From contig NZ_LYPB01000092.1 in NCBI RefSeq assembly GCF_001653565.1, positions 1 through 64,000 on the forward strand: DNA of 64,000 bases, written 5' to 3'. Position numbers and translations under genes: made by a program. This document shows positions 57,402 through 64,000 of the stretch, one piece after another. The notes under the pieces are model-generated. The model was not told the DNA's origin. It searched no databases and saw only the letters and a list, made by a program, of their open reading frames with translations. Origin of the DNA: Paenibacillus oryzisoli (GTDB taxonomy: Bacteria; Bacillota; Bacilli; Paenibacillales; NBRC-103111). The first letter of the stretch is position 1, and the number at the start of each line of letters is the position of its first letter.

Positions 57402-57998
57402 TCACATCTCCAATAGAAGCATTTCTTGTCTCAACTCGATCAATTTCACTTTACTTTCCATGGCGGCTTTGGTGTCCCCTGAAGACAGTGCATCTTGCAA
57501 CGTAGCTAATTCATAATCAAGCTCCATGCGCAAAATAGGGATGCGTTCATCTGTCCTCTTCGATCTTAGTGCTTGCATGACTTCTTCTACGGTCACAGCA
57601 GGCTCCTTCTGATACAGCACCTTATGTTCAATTCCGCTAATCTCCACCATGCGGATGATTTCCCCGAACATAATATTCTCAATGAGAATTTGCCGATCCT
57701 TAAATCTTTTAACTACGGCATGACCTCGCGTATCGCCAATCAGCTTCTCCATCATTTCAGCAAGCTTCTCATCTTTGAATGAATAATTGCCAACAATCTT
57801 ATACTTCTCGCCGATCCGTTCGAATTTCAGTTTAATTAACTTGCGTCCAGTACGAATAGAAATGATAAACTGAAGTTCACTTTCATTCCAGTATAGCGAG
57901 TAGCCTTCTTGGATGAGTGCTTTAATGAAGTTCCGGATTAGCCGGCGATCAAATCGTAACTCTAGGTTGCAATATTCCACTTCATGACTCTTACTCAC
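57402..57998 (-). CDS. Hypothetical protein
   Basis: A 198-residue protein of unknown family. It is rich in charged residues, lacks a signal or membrane segment, and has a mixed beta-rich N-terminal domain (with LELRFDRRLIRNFIKALIQ) and a C-terminal helical tail (about 155-198, ELDYELATLQDALSSGDTKAA), which may form a coiled coil. GTG at 57998 lies six bases after GGAGGGG, a strong site; earlier starts are rejected. It is followed by two terminators and precedes the gluconate operon. I cannot infer a function. Confidence 0.65.
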   Translation of the reverse strand: MSKSHEVEYCNLELRFDRRLIRNFIKALIQEGYSLYWNESELQFIISIRTGRKLIKLKFERIGEKYKIVGNYSFKDEKLAEMMEKLIGDTRGHAVVKRFKDRQILIENIMFGEIIRMVEISGIEHKVLYQKEPAVTVEEVMQALRSKRTDERIPILRMELDYELATLQDALSSGDTKAAMESKVKLIELRQEMLLLEM

Positions 57999-58131
57999 GG
58001 CAATCCCCTCCATAATTGGCGCAAACCATTTATTTAAATATTCAGACAACTTGTGTTCTTACAGTTATCTTATTATGAATTCTATGTTTTAGCAACTTGG
58101 ATTATGGATATTTTTTTAAAAGAAAGCGCAC

Positions 58132-58161
58132 AAAAAAGCCGATGCCTGTTTGCCATCAGCT
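58132..58161 (-). terminator. Terminator of the DUF6953-like gene
   Basis: Eight-position stem AGCCGATG/CATCAGCT (wobble) with a nine-base loop, followed by TTTTTT on the minus strand. Confidence 0.72.
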
Positions 58162-58187
58162 ACAGCCCATGTCACGCTAACTAATGA

Positions 58188-58418
58188 TTAATGCCAGCCC
58201 CAGAAAAATCCATCGCGTTCCCATGCTGCCCTGCCGCCATGCAATTTCTTGAAGATTTTCTTAACCTCTTTGGAAATGGCTTGATTTCCATTGTCATTCA
58301 CATAAATAAAGGATTCCCCAAAATTCTTAAGAATATAGTCGACGGCCTCCTTTTGATACAAAATCCCTGCCGATTTCAACTCATTCAACATCCACTCTGC
58401 AACGTCATTCGCAGTCAT
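58188..58418 (-). CDS. DUF6953-type small protein
   Basis: A 76-residue protein starting MTANDVAEWMLNELKSAG, with NFGESFIYVNDNGNQAISKEV and a C-terminal AAWERDGFFWGW. This matches small Bacillales proteins that I recall as DUF6953, sometimes mislabelled integrase-like. Conserved Trp-Glu-Arg at the end. The ATG at 58418 has AAGGGAG 12 bases upstream; a 128-residue reading frame extending farther is open but poor in family match. Function unknown. Confidence 0.65.
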   Translation of the reverse strand: MTANDVAEWMLNELKSAGILYQKEAVDYILKNFGESFIYVNDNGNQAISKEVKKIFKKLHGGRAAWERDGFFWGWH

Positions 58419-58607
58419 TCGCCAACCATTCTCCCTTCCTTGTCCATTCGACCAGTATACCATACTTCCATGCAAAATCCGCACTTGACTAAGGACACGA
58501 GCACAATCATCGCAAAAGTCGCGCTTAGCCCATGCCATCTCCCCCATTACTCCATATGCTATGTCGAAAGTCAATGAACAGGTCTTATAACAGAGAGGGT
58601 GAATGAA

Positions 58608-58724
58608 ATGGGTTATGGCGTAGCAGGTGTAGGTGGCGTTGGCTGTGGCGGTGGTTCGTCAGCAGCAGCAATTTTGGTACTTTTCATCTTGTTGGTTATT
58701 ATCTCTAGCGCTTTTGTAATCTAA
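58608..58724 (+). CDS. YjcZ-family small spore protein
   Basis: A 38-residue peptide too short for most gene finders: glycine-rich N-terminus (MGYGVAGVGGVGCGGG) and a hydrophobic C-terminal helix (ILVLFILLVIISSAFVI). This layout matches the YjcZ/YkzH-type sporulation peptides, which are often in multiple copies in Bacillales. GAGGGTG lies seven bases ahead of the ATG. A strong shared terminator follows. Assignment to sporulation is from family resemblance. Confidence 0.85.
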   Translation: MGYGVAGVGGVGCGGGSSAAAILVLFILLVIISSAFVI

Positions 58725-58738
58725 TACTTCACAGATAT

Positions 58739-58774
58739 CAAAGGGCAGCCCTGCACGTCAGGAGCTGCCCTTTG
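58739..58774 (+). terminator. Bidirectional terminator between the spore peptide and the ABC permease
   Basis: Eleven-base-pair perfect stem CAAAGGGCAGC/GCTGCCCTTTG with a 14-base loop. The downstream T-run is short, so its strength on either strand is moderate. Confidence 0.72.
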
Positions 58775-58780
58775 AGTTCA

Positions 58781-59941
58781 TTAACCTGCTTCGGACTCCA
58801 TCGGCTTGAGGATAGCTGAGCCAATACTCATCAGGATAAGCCCGAATAATGCCAATACCCCCATATGCATCCACATGTGAGATAACGGTTGACCTGCTGA
58901 CATTCGTTCAATAGCATCGAGTGCCCACTTTTGCGGAACAAAGTTTGCGAGCTTTTGCATCCAATCCGGCATGAGACTAATCGGCCAGAAGCATCCACCA
59001 AGCATGCAGGTTGGTGTGACAACGAGTGAGTTAATCACGTTCATATTGGTTGCATTTTTAACCATGCTAGCTACAGTACTAGCTATTCCCATGCTCGCTA
59101 GCAAGAAGAATTCTAAGATAATAAACTGAGGTAGGAATGGGAGGCCATACTCATAACCAGCTACGTATCTCGTAATGAAGAGAATAACAAGCACTTGAAG
59201 TGTGCCTACAGCAAAGCTGCCCAAGAAATTCCCTGCTACAATTTCAATAGCCCGTACTGGCGCTGTGTACGTTCTTGCCATGGTACGAAATCTTCGATCT
59301 TCCATAACGAGGGACACCGTACTATTGATTAAACTCATCATAAAGATCAGCATAAAACCAATGACTATATGCATGTTGGGATTGGTATACATATGCAAAT
59401 CCGTTATGTTAGGACTTATTTGATGCTTTTGCATGAAAGCTAGAGTTTGCAAAGCGAGCTCTTGCAAAGCAGTCCCTGTCAGTCCCTGCTCACTATATGT
59501 GGAGATCGTGTCTTGATACCTAGCTAAGATCCCATCTAGGCTTATTTGAAGCGTAACCGTTGATTCATTCGCATTCAGTTGATACATCTCAAGCTGCGGC
59601 GGAGTTCCTCCAGCGAATAACTTTTGGCTTAAATCAGCTGGAATGATGAAGGCGCCGGTGACCTTCTGTTTAATAACATCGCTTTTCAACTCAGCTTCAG
59701 AAGCAGCCGATACCAGCCGGTAGTCAGGGAATGCACCCAATTCTTGTACGATCTGCGTGCCTAAAGTACCTTGATCTAAATTAAGATAGGCGATATCTGC
59801 TCGATTCTCGCTTTGTTTACCAAGAACTGCAATAATTAGTGAAACTGCGGCAGTTGGAATAATCAAGTAGAGAAGCAATCCTTTTCTTTGAAAGAGAGAC
59901 CGACGAAGCATATTGAGCGCGATCACAATGCTATTACTCAT
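58781..59941 (-). CDS. ABC-2-type transporter permease
   Basis: A 386-residue permease: one N-terminal membrane helix (about 18-37), a large extracytoplasmic loop to about 180, then five helices with the ABC-2 core. It pairs with the permease gene upstream (8-base overlap) and the ATPase gene before it. Together they resemble LnrM/LnrN of Bacillus subtilis (YfiM/YfiN), which export linear polyene-type antibiotics. The ATG at 59941 follows AAAGGGGG by six bases. Confidence 0.87.
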   Translation of the reverse strand: MSNSIVIALNMLRRSLFQRKGLLLYLIIPTAAVSLIIAVLGKQSENRADIAYLNLDQGTLGTQIVQELGAFPDYRLVSAASEAELKSDVIKQKVTGAFIIPADLSQKLFAGGTPPQLEMYQLNANESTVTLQISLDGILARYQDTISTYSEQGLTGTALQELALQTLAFMQKHQISPNITDLHMYTNPNMHIVIGFMLIFMMSLINSTVSLVMEDRRFRTMARTYTAPVRAIEIVAGNFLGSFAVGTLQVLVILFITRYVAGYEYGLPFLPQFIILEFFLLASMGIASTVASMVKNATNMNVINSLVVTPTCMLGGCFWPISLMPDWMQKLANFVPQKWALDAIERMSAGQPLSHMWMHMGVLALFGLILMSIGSAILKPMESEAG

Positions 59942-61118
59942 GATATCCCCCTTTCCGGTACACAAGAAATGCAAGCAGCGCAAAGCCGATTGCCATACAA
60001 CCAGTAATCCATAGGTGATGACCTACTATCGCAGCTTCGCTCCCGAGCATGAGTTGAAACATGCTTTGCATCCCCCAATAGTTTAGTGTGAATAAACCGA
60101 GTTGCTTCAGAAACCCGTCTGGAAGTTGTGTAAAGCCCCCACTTAAGAACGTCATGACGAGAATAACCATCTGGAATGTTGTAGCGATTGTTTTATCAGA
60201 CTTGGACAGAAGCATGATCACGGTAGCCAAGCTCATAGAAGCTATAATGATACATAAACATATGAGAAACAATGTGAATAGCTGAGAACCCCAATCGACA
60301 CCATAGATAAGGTTTGTGGCTCCAATGATAACGATGACTTGACCGATGGCTAGGAACATATTCCCGCTAATTTTGCCCAGTAACACTTGATAATCATGAA
60401 CAGGCATGCTATTTAAGCGTGATAATGTGTGATTCTCCTTTTCACTCTGTAGACTGAAAGCAGTAATCATTCCCGAATATAATAAAAACATGACGAGAAT
60501 CGATGCCGAATAGTATTGCATGGCGGTGTAGGTTTTATTTGCAGTTGTTAAATGGCCTACATGCACCAATGAAGGTGTTCCAGATGCAGTTGGTGCAGTT
60601 AGGTCTCCGACTTGTTTTATAGGCTCCAAAGCAGTTGTACGTGCCGTCATTTGCATGGCCTGAATCTGATTCACTTTGTCGAAGTATGTGCGAAACACCA
60701 TTTGCGCTGTTAGATTTTGCAAAGAATCATAACCTTGAATCATCTCCCACTGGGCTGCCTTCCCTTCCTGCACCAGCTGACTGAATTCACTCGGGATTAT
60801 GACTGCAAATTCAGACTCTCTGTCGTTCAACCGTTTTATAGCTTCTTCACGCGAGGCAACTGCATGTATAAGTACGTGCCGTTGCGTCTCTGCCGATTCC
60901 AGGAAACGCTGAAAACCTTCACGCAGGCCGCCAGTATCTGATTGGACAACATCAACCTTCACGGCATGTAGAACTTTATCTTCGACCTTAAATACACCTG
61001 AAAGTGCTGACCCTAGAATAAAAATAAGCAGCAATGGCATTAAAAATTGAATCAACAGCACGTGGCGAGTCCGCAGCTTTCTGATGATTTCATACTTAGC
61101 AATGGTCCATATTGGCAT
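59934..61118 (-). CDS. ABC-2-type transporter permease
   Basis: A 394-residue permease with the same plan as its downstream neighbour: an N-terminal helix (about 20-40), an external loop of about 150 residues and five or six C-terminal helices. The loop probably confers specificity. The gene begins 13 bases after the ATPase gene and overlaps the next permease, so all three subunits should be made from one transcript. Sequence identity with the neighbour is modest, consistent with a heterodimer. Confidence 0.87.
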   Translation of the reverse strand: MPIWTIAKYEIIRKLRTRHVLLIQFLMPLLLIFILGSALSGVFKVEDKVLHAVKVDVVQSDTGGLREGFQRFLESAETQRHVLIHAVASREEAIKRLNDRESEFAVIIPSEFSQLVQEGKAAQWEMIQGYDSLQNLTAQMVFRTYFDKVNQIQAMQMTARTTALEPIKQVGDLTAPTASGTPSLVHVGHLTTANKTYTAMQYYSASILVMFLLYSGMITAFSLQSEKENHTLSRLNSMPVHDYQVLLGKISGNMFLAIGQVIVIIGATNLIYGVDWGSQLFTLFLICLCIIIASMSLATVIMLLSKSDKTIATTFQMVILVMTFLSGGFTQLPDGFLKQLGLFTLNYWGMQSMFQLMLGSEAAIVGHHLWITGCMAIGFALLAFLVYRKGGYHE

Positions 61119-61130
61119 GTGAATTTCCCC

Positions 61131-62066
61131 CTAATCTCGCAAGGTTCTTCCGGTCAAGGACAGGAACAAGGCCTCTAGATCAGGCTCCACCTGGGTGAGC
61201 GATTGAATCTTAACCTGATGTTTAGACAGGATAAAAAGAATGTCTTGCAAATAACTTTGTGACGCTTTTACGATCAGCTCGAGCGATTGTTCATTTACAT
61301 TTAGCTGTTTAGTCAACGGATGTTCTCTCAACTCGTTCACGGCTTGATCCGTCAGGTTTGTAGTTTGAAGCACAATTTTATTATCTTGCGAGACTTGATC
61401 ACGCAGTTCTTCTTGTGTACCACAAGCGATGAGTCGACCATGATCCATGATGCCAACTCTTGTTGAAATCGCCGAAACCTCTTCCATATAATGGGAGGTA
61501 TAAATAATCGTTGAGCCCATGCGATTTAATTCTCTGACGGATTCCAGAATATGATTACGTGATTGAGGATCGATCCCAACTGTGGGTTCATCCATAATAA
61601 TGAGCTTCGGATGATGCATAATCGCACAAGCAATATTAAGCCTTCGCTTCATGCCGCCAGAAAATGAACTAGGTTTATCACTCGCACGGTCTAGGAGACC
61701 CACGAATGCTAAAGATTCCTCTACTCGCTCCTTAAGTAACTTTCCTCTCAGCCCGTAAAGTTTAGCGAAGAAAGTAACGTTCTCCCGAGCTGTTAAGTTC
61801 TCGTATATCGCTAAATCTTGAGGAACAAGCCCCAAATTTCGTTTAATTTCCATTGGGAATTTAATAACCGATTTGCCACCTACCTGGATATCGCCTTGAT
61901 CAATTTTCAGCAGACCGCTCAGCATGTTAATCGTGGTACTCTTACCTGCTCCATTAGGTCCTAACAAGCCAAAAACTTCACCCTCCCGAATCGTCAAATT
62001 CAGATGGTCAACTGAAATACGATCATCATATTTCTTAACTACTTGCTTCAATTGAACAAAGCTCAT
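61131..62066 (-). CDS. ABC transporter ATP-binding protein (LnrL-like)
   Basis: A 311-residue ATPase with Walker A GPNGAGKST (about residues 36-44), Q-loop LVPQDLAIY, signature FSGGMKRRLN, Walker B LIIMDEPTVGID and a switch histidine (YTSHYMEE). A C-terminal extension of about 80 residues follows the core, as is common in drug-export ABC proteins. Upstream of two permease genes on the minus strand and divergent from a histidine kinase gene. Family comparison supports an efflux function. Confidence 0.92.
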   Translation of the reverse strand: MSFVQLKQVVKKYDDRISVDHLNLTIREGEVFGLLGPNGAGKSTTINMLSGLLKIDQGDIQVGGKSVIKFPMEIKRNLGLVPQDLAIYENLTARENVTFFAKLYGLRGKLLKERVEESLAFVGLLDRASDKPSSFSGGMKRRLNIACAIMHHPKLIIMDEPTVGIDPQSRNHILESVRELNRMGSTIIYTSHYMEEVSAISTRVGIMDHGRLIACGTQEELRDQVSQDNKIVLQTTNLTDQAVNELREHPLTKQLNVNEQSLELIVKASQSYLQDILFILSKHQVKIQSLTQVEPDLEALFLSLTGRTLRD

Positions 62067-62159
62067 CTATTCTCTCCCTTTCTTCCCTGCACTGATTTGA
62101 TTACTGTAATTGTACGTTATTGCGGGCAAACCGACAGGTAGAAGAAGTCATGTGGCAAG

Positions 62160-62173
62160 GTGACGAAAGTCAC
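62160..62173. promoter_or_regulatory. GTGAC/GTCAC inverted repeat in the ABC-kinase divergent region
   Basis: GTGACGAAAGTCAC: five-base arms around GAAA, 23 bases ahead of the kinase gene's -35. NarL/LuxR-type regulators bind short dyads, so it is a candidate site for the regulator encoded at 63410. Confidence 0.4.
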
Positions 62174-62195
62174 GTTCTTTTTGTTAAGAAAATGG

Positions 62196-62224
62196 TTATC
62201 CAACGAAAAGGCGTATGATATACT
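62196..62224 (+). promoter_or_regulatory. Promoter of the kinase-regulator operon
   Basis: Weak TTATCC (62196-62201), 17-base spacer and TGATATACT extended -10 (62217-62224). Confidence 0.6.
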
Positions 62225-62256
62225 TTCTTTACTAAGGTAAAGGATGCGGATTCCAT

Positions 62257-63393
62257 TTGAAAAACCAACTTATACTCACACGCTATCTTCTCATACTCGT
62301 ACCTGCGATCGCTTCCATGTATTTGGAAACCTATCTTTCCAATGACACCTATGCCCTCTTCGTACTCCTGTTCATTGGACTGATCGAAATCAGGCGAACA
62401 CGTTTTCCGAACACGAGTTGGATGCTCTTTCTTGAAATAGGCAGTACAGGCTGGATGAGCTACCACTACGAGGGCGTTTGGTTTATTTCATTCTTCTCTA
62501 CCTTACTGACTTATGTACCGCGGCTGAATCGGCAACAGCAATGGGGTGCACTTCTGTTCCAACTTATCGCCCTTAATTTCGCCTTACACCATCAACCAGC
62601 CCTGTATATCACCATCGCCAATGTCATGTTTACCACTTTAGCTATCCTTTCTTTCCATCTTCAGCATATGAAAAAAAATAAAGATGAAGTCGAGCTGCTC
62701 TATGATCATCTCCGAAAGCAGCACTATGCATTAGATGAGGATCGCCTGCAATTGATGGATTATGCCCGCAAAGTCGAAAATATTGCCCAAACGGAAGAAC
62801 GCAATCGCATTTCACATGATCTGCACGACGATTTAGGCCATAAGTTAATCCGACTCAAGATGATGATGGAAGCCGCACTTACCATCCTTCCCTCTCAACC
62901 AAGCAAAGGTACCGAAATGCTTCGTTCTGTTCGCGATCAACTCGGAGAAAGCATGGAACTTCTTCGTTCTACTGTCCGCCGGTTGAAGCCGAATGAGCAC
63001 TCGCTGCAAAGTTATTCCTTGGGTACATTAATTGCCGGACTAACGCGAGAGAATGCCATTGACATTACGCTTGATATTCAGGGAATGCCCTATGAGTTGT
63101 ATCCTAGCCTTGAATTCATTCTTTACCGAAATGCGCAAGAAGCGATCTCTAATGCGATTCGTCATGGCGCTGCAACTTACGTTGGGATCACGTTGCAGTA
63201 CGATGCCAATCAAGTGACTATGGGAGTCTCCAATAATGGCACAACGCAATTTAATCCTACGGTCAAAGGGGTAGGATTATCTGGCATGGAAGAACGACTG
63301 AAAGTGATTGGCGGGCAGCTGTTTATTTCGAATGAAGAGAAGTTCACCGTAACGACGGTATTGCCAGCTTTTCGGAACACTGAAACGAAGTAA
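62257..63393 (+). CDS. Sensor histidine kinase, HisKA_3/LnrJ-like
   Basis: A 378-residue membrane kinase of the NarL-partner type. Five or six N-terminal membrane helices (to about residue 140), a short linker, then RNRISHDLHDDLGHKL with the phospho-accepting histidine (about residue 187), and an ATPase domain ending GVGLSGMEERLKVIGG. TTG start at 62257, with an AAGGATG site upstream that is not strong. Layout with a LuxR-type regulator and the divergent ABC genes matches LnrJK of Bacillus subtilis. It likely senses an antimicrobial compound in the membrane. Confidence 0.87.
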   Translation: MKNQLILTRYLLILVPAIASMYLETYLSNDTYALFVLLFIGLIEIRRTRFPNTSWMLFLEIGSTGWMSYHYEGVWFISFFSTLLTYVPRLNRQQQWGALLFQLIALNFALHHQPALYITIANVMFTTLAILSFHLQHMKKNKDEVELLYDHLRKQHYALDEDRLQLMDYARKVENIAQTEERNRISHDLHDDLGHKLIRLKMMMEAALTILPSQPSKGTEMLRSVRDQLGESMELLRSTVRRLKPNEHSLQSYSLGTLIAGLTRENAIDITLDIQGMPYELYPSLEFILYRNAQEAISNAIRHGAATYVGITLQYDANQVTMGVSNNGTTQFNPTVKGVGLSGMEERLKVIGGQLFISNEEKFTVTTVLPAFRNTETK

Positions 63394-63409
63394 AGGGGGG
63401 GTTCTGTTA

Positions 63410-64000
63410 ATGATTCACGTACTCATAGCTGACGACGATCCATTTATTCGCGAAAGCTTACAATTAATAATTGGGCTCGATCCTGAAATCACGGTTGTTG
63501 GCACTTGCACGAATGGAAATGAAGCTCTCACAACGATCCAAAATGGGACAGAAGCAGATGTCGTTCTAATGGATATCCGAATGCCTATCTGTGATGGTGT
63601 GCAGGGCACTAAACTCATCAAGGAAGCGTACCCGCATATCGCGATCCTCATTCTGACTACCTTCGATGATGATGCTTATATCATTCAAGCGTTACGCAAT
63701 GGTGCCAGCGGCTATTTGTTAAAAAATATTTCCCCCGATCATATCATTCAAGGCATTAAGACGGTGAAGCAAGGAAATTTGCTTATTCATCCCGATATCG
63801 CCAAGAAATTAACGAGTTTCATTCAAGCAAGCCCGTCCAAGTCAGATGCGTCAAGCACATCACTAGATGGTTATGGTTTGACTGCGAGTGAGCAGACGAT
63901 TATTACACTAATCTCAGATGGCCTTTCAAATAAAGAAATCGCCCAGGAGCTATTCCTGAGCGAAGGTACGGTGAAGAACTATGTAACTGAAATTTTGAGT
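63410..64000 (+). CDS. LuxR/NarL-type response regulator, partial (right edge)
   Basis: Only the first 197 residues are in the window. The receiver domain (1-120) has Asp8-Asp10, phospho-acceptor Asp55 (VVLMDIRMP) and the conserved TTF and K region (SGYLLKNIS). A LuxR-type HTH begins with LTASEQTIITLISDGLSNKEIA and runs off the edge, with the recognition helix partly present. GGGGGG lies about eight bases before the ATG, 16 bases after the kinase stop, so they are co-transcribed. Confidence 0.93.
   Translation, partial: MIHVLIADDDPFIRESLQLIIGLDPEITVVGTCTNGNEALTTIQNGTEADVVLMDIRMPICDGVQGTKLIKEAYPHIAILILTTFDDDAYIIQALRNGASGYLLKNISPDHIIQGIKTVKQGNLLIHPDIAKKLTSFIQASPSKSDASSTSLDGYGLTASEQTIITLISDGLSNKEIAQELFLSEGTVKNYVTEILS

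Noticed and set aside
58419-58574. Longer form of the DUF6953-like gene starting at 58574
   Set aside because: The extra 52 residues do not fit the family, and a purine-rich site precedes the inner ATG at 58418.

Overview
The window looks like a chromosomal core segment of a spore-forming, low-to-middle GC member of the Bacillales, most likely Paenibacillus or a close relative. The reasons are Bacillus-like gene neighbourhoods (rpsD/tyrS, acsA/acuA/acuC, ccpA, rqcH next to a Ca2+ P-type ATPase), a tyrosine T-box leader, strong AGGAGG-type ribosome sites with frequent TTG/GTG starts, hairpin-plus-U terminators, and a 38-residue YjcZ-type spore peptide. No rRNA, tRNA, CRISPR array, transposase or phage gene was seen. 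The species assignment is inference.

Layout: 0.2-5.3 kb holds a Ca2+ P-type ATPase divergent from rqcH. 5.3-10.9 kb has galU, a PHP phosphoesterase, a LysR regulator, a hypothetical gene, and ylbG and ylbF split by a divergent zinc-type (class 3) asparaginase. 10.9-15 kb is an XPB-like helicase with a helicase-associated partner and a small membrane protein. 15-22.2 kb has a LysR regulator, two Gfo/Idh/MocA oxidoreductases, a four-PAS histidine kinase, a CBS protein and an M20 amidohydrolase. 22.4-29.3 kb has a YugN-like gene, an FtsW-type gene, an Asp23-type gene, a Ca2+/H+ exchanger, ylaN, an HPr-like protein lacking the catalytic histidine, a TVP38 protein and a GAF-GGDEF cyclase.

29.4-41.8 kb is the most conserved block: rpsD with a long leader, tyrS with its T-box, a class A PBP with C-terminal Fn3 domains, acsA divergent from acuA-acuC (acuB is absent), mtnN, ccpA and a zinc-ribbon protein. 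41.8-46.3 kb is a PTS operon (EIICBA, EI, DJ-1-like) without ptsH, divergent from a minimal flavoprotein. 46.9-51.1 kb has aroA with a C39 peptidase and a CoA-binding protein, a rhodanese, aroK and a hypothetical gene.

51.1-57.2 kb is a five-gene gluconate-type operon: LacI regulator, LarA-like protein, gluconokinase, SDR and 6-phosphogluconate dehydrogenase, preceded by a good catabolite-response-element-like palindrome. 57.4-58.7 kb holds small genes including the spore peptide. 58.8-64 kb is an ABC-2 exporter divergent from a HisKA_3 kinase and LuxR-type regulator, resembling the LnrJK-LMN (YfiJK-LMN) lipopeptide or polyene resistance system; the regulator gene runs off the right edge.

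Carbon control ties several parts together. CcpA is encoded here, candidate cre sites precede the gluconate operon and acsA, and the window has both a PTS permease with enzyme I and an odd HPr-like protein that keeps only the serine-phosphorylation region. The best leads are that HPr-like protein, the LarA-like protein in the gluconate operon, a perfect Fur-type 7-1-7 palindrome upstream of ccpA, and two dispersed-looking intergenic elements at the left edge and at 10.3 kb.
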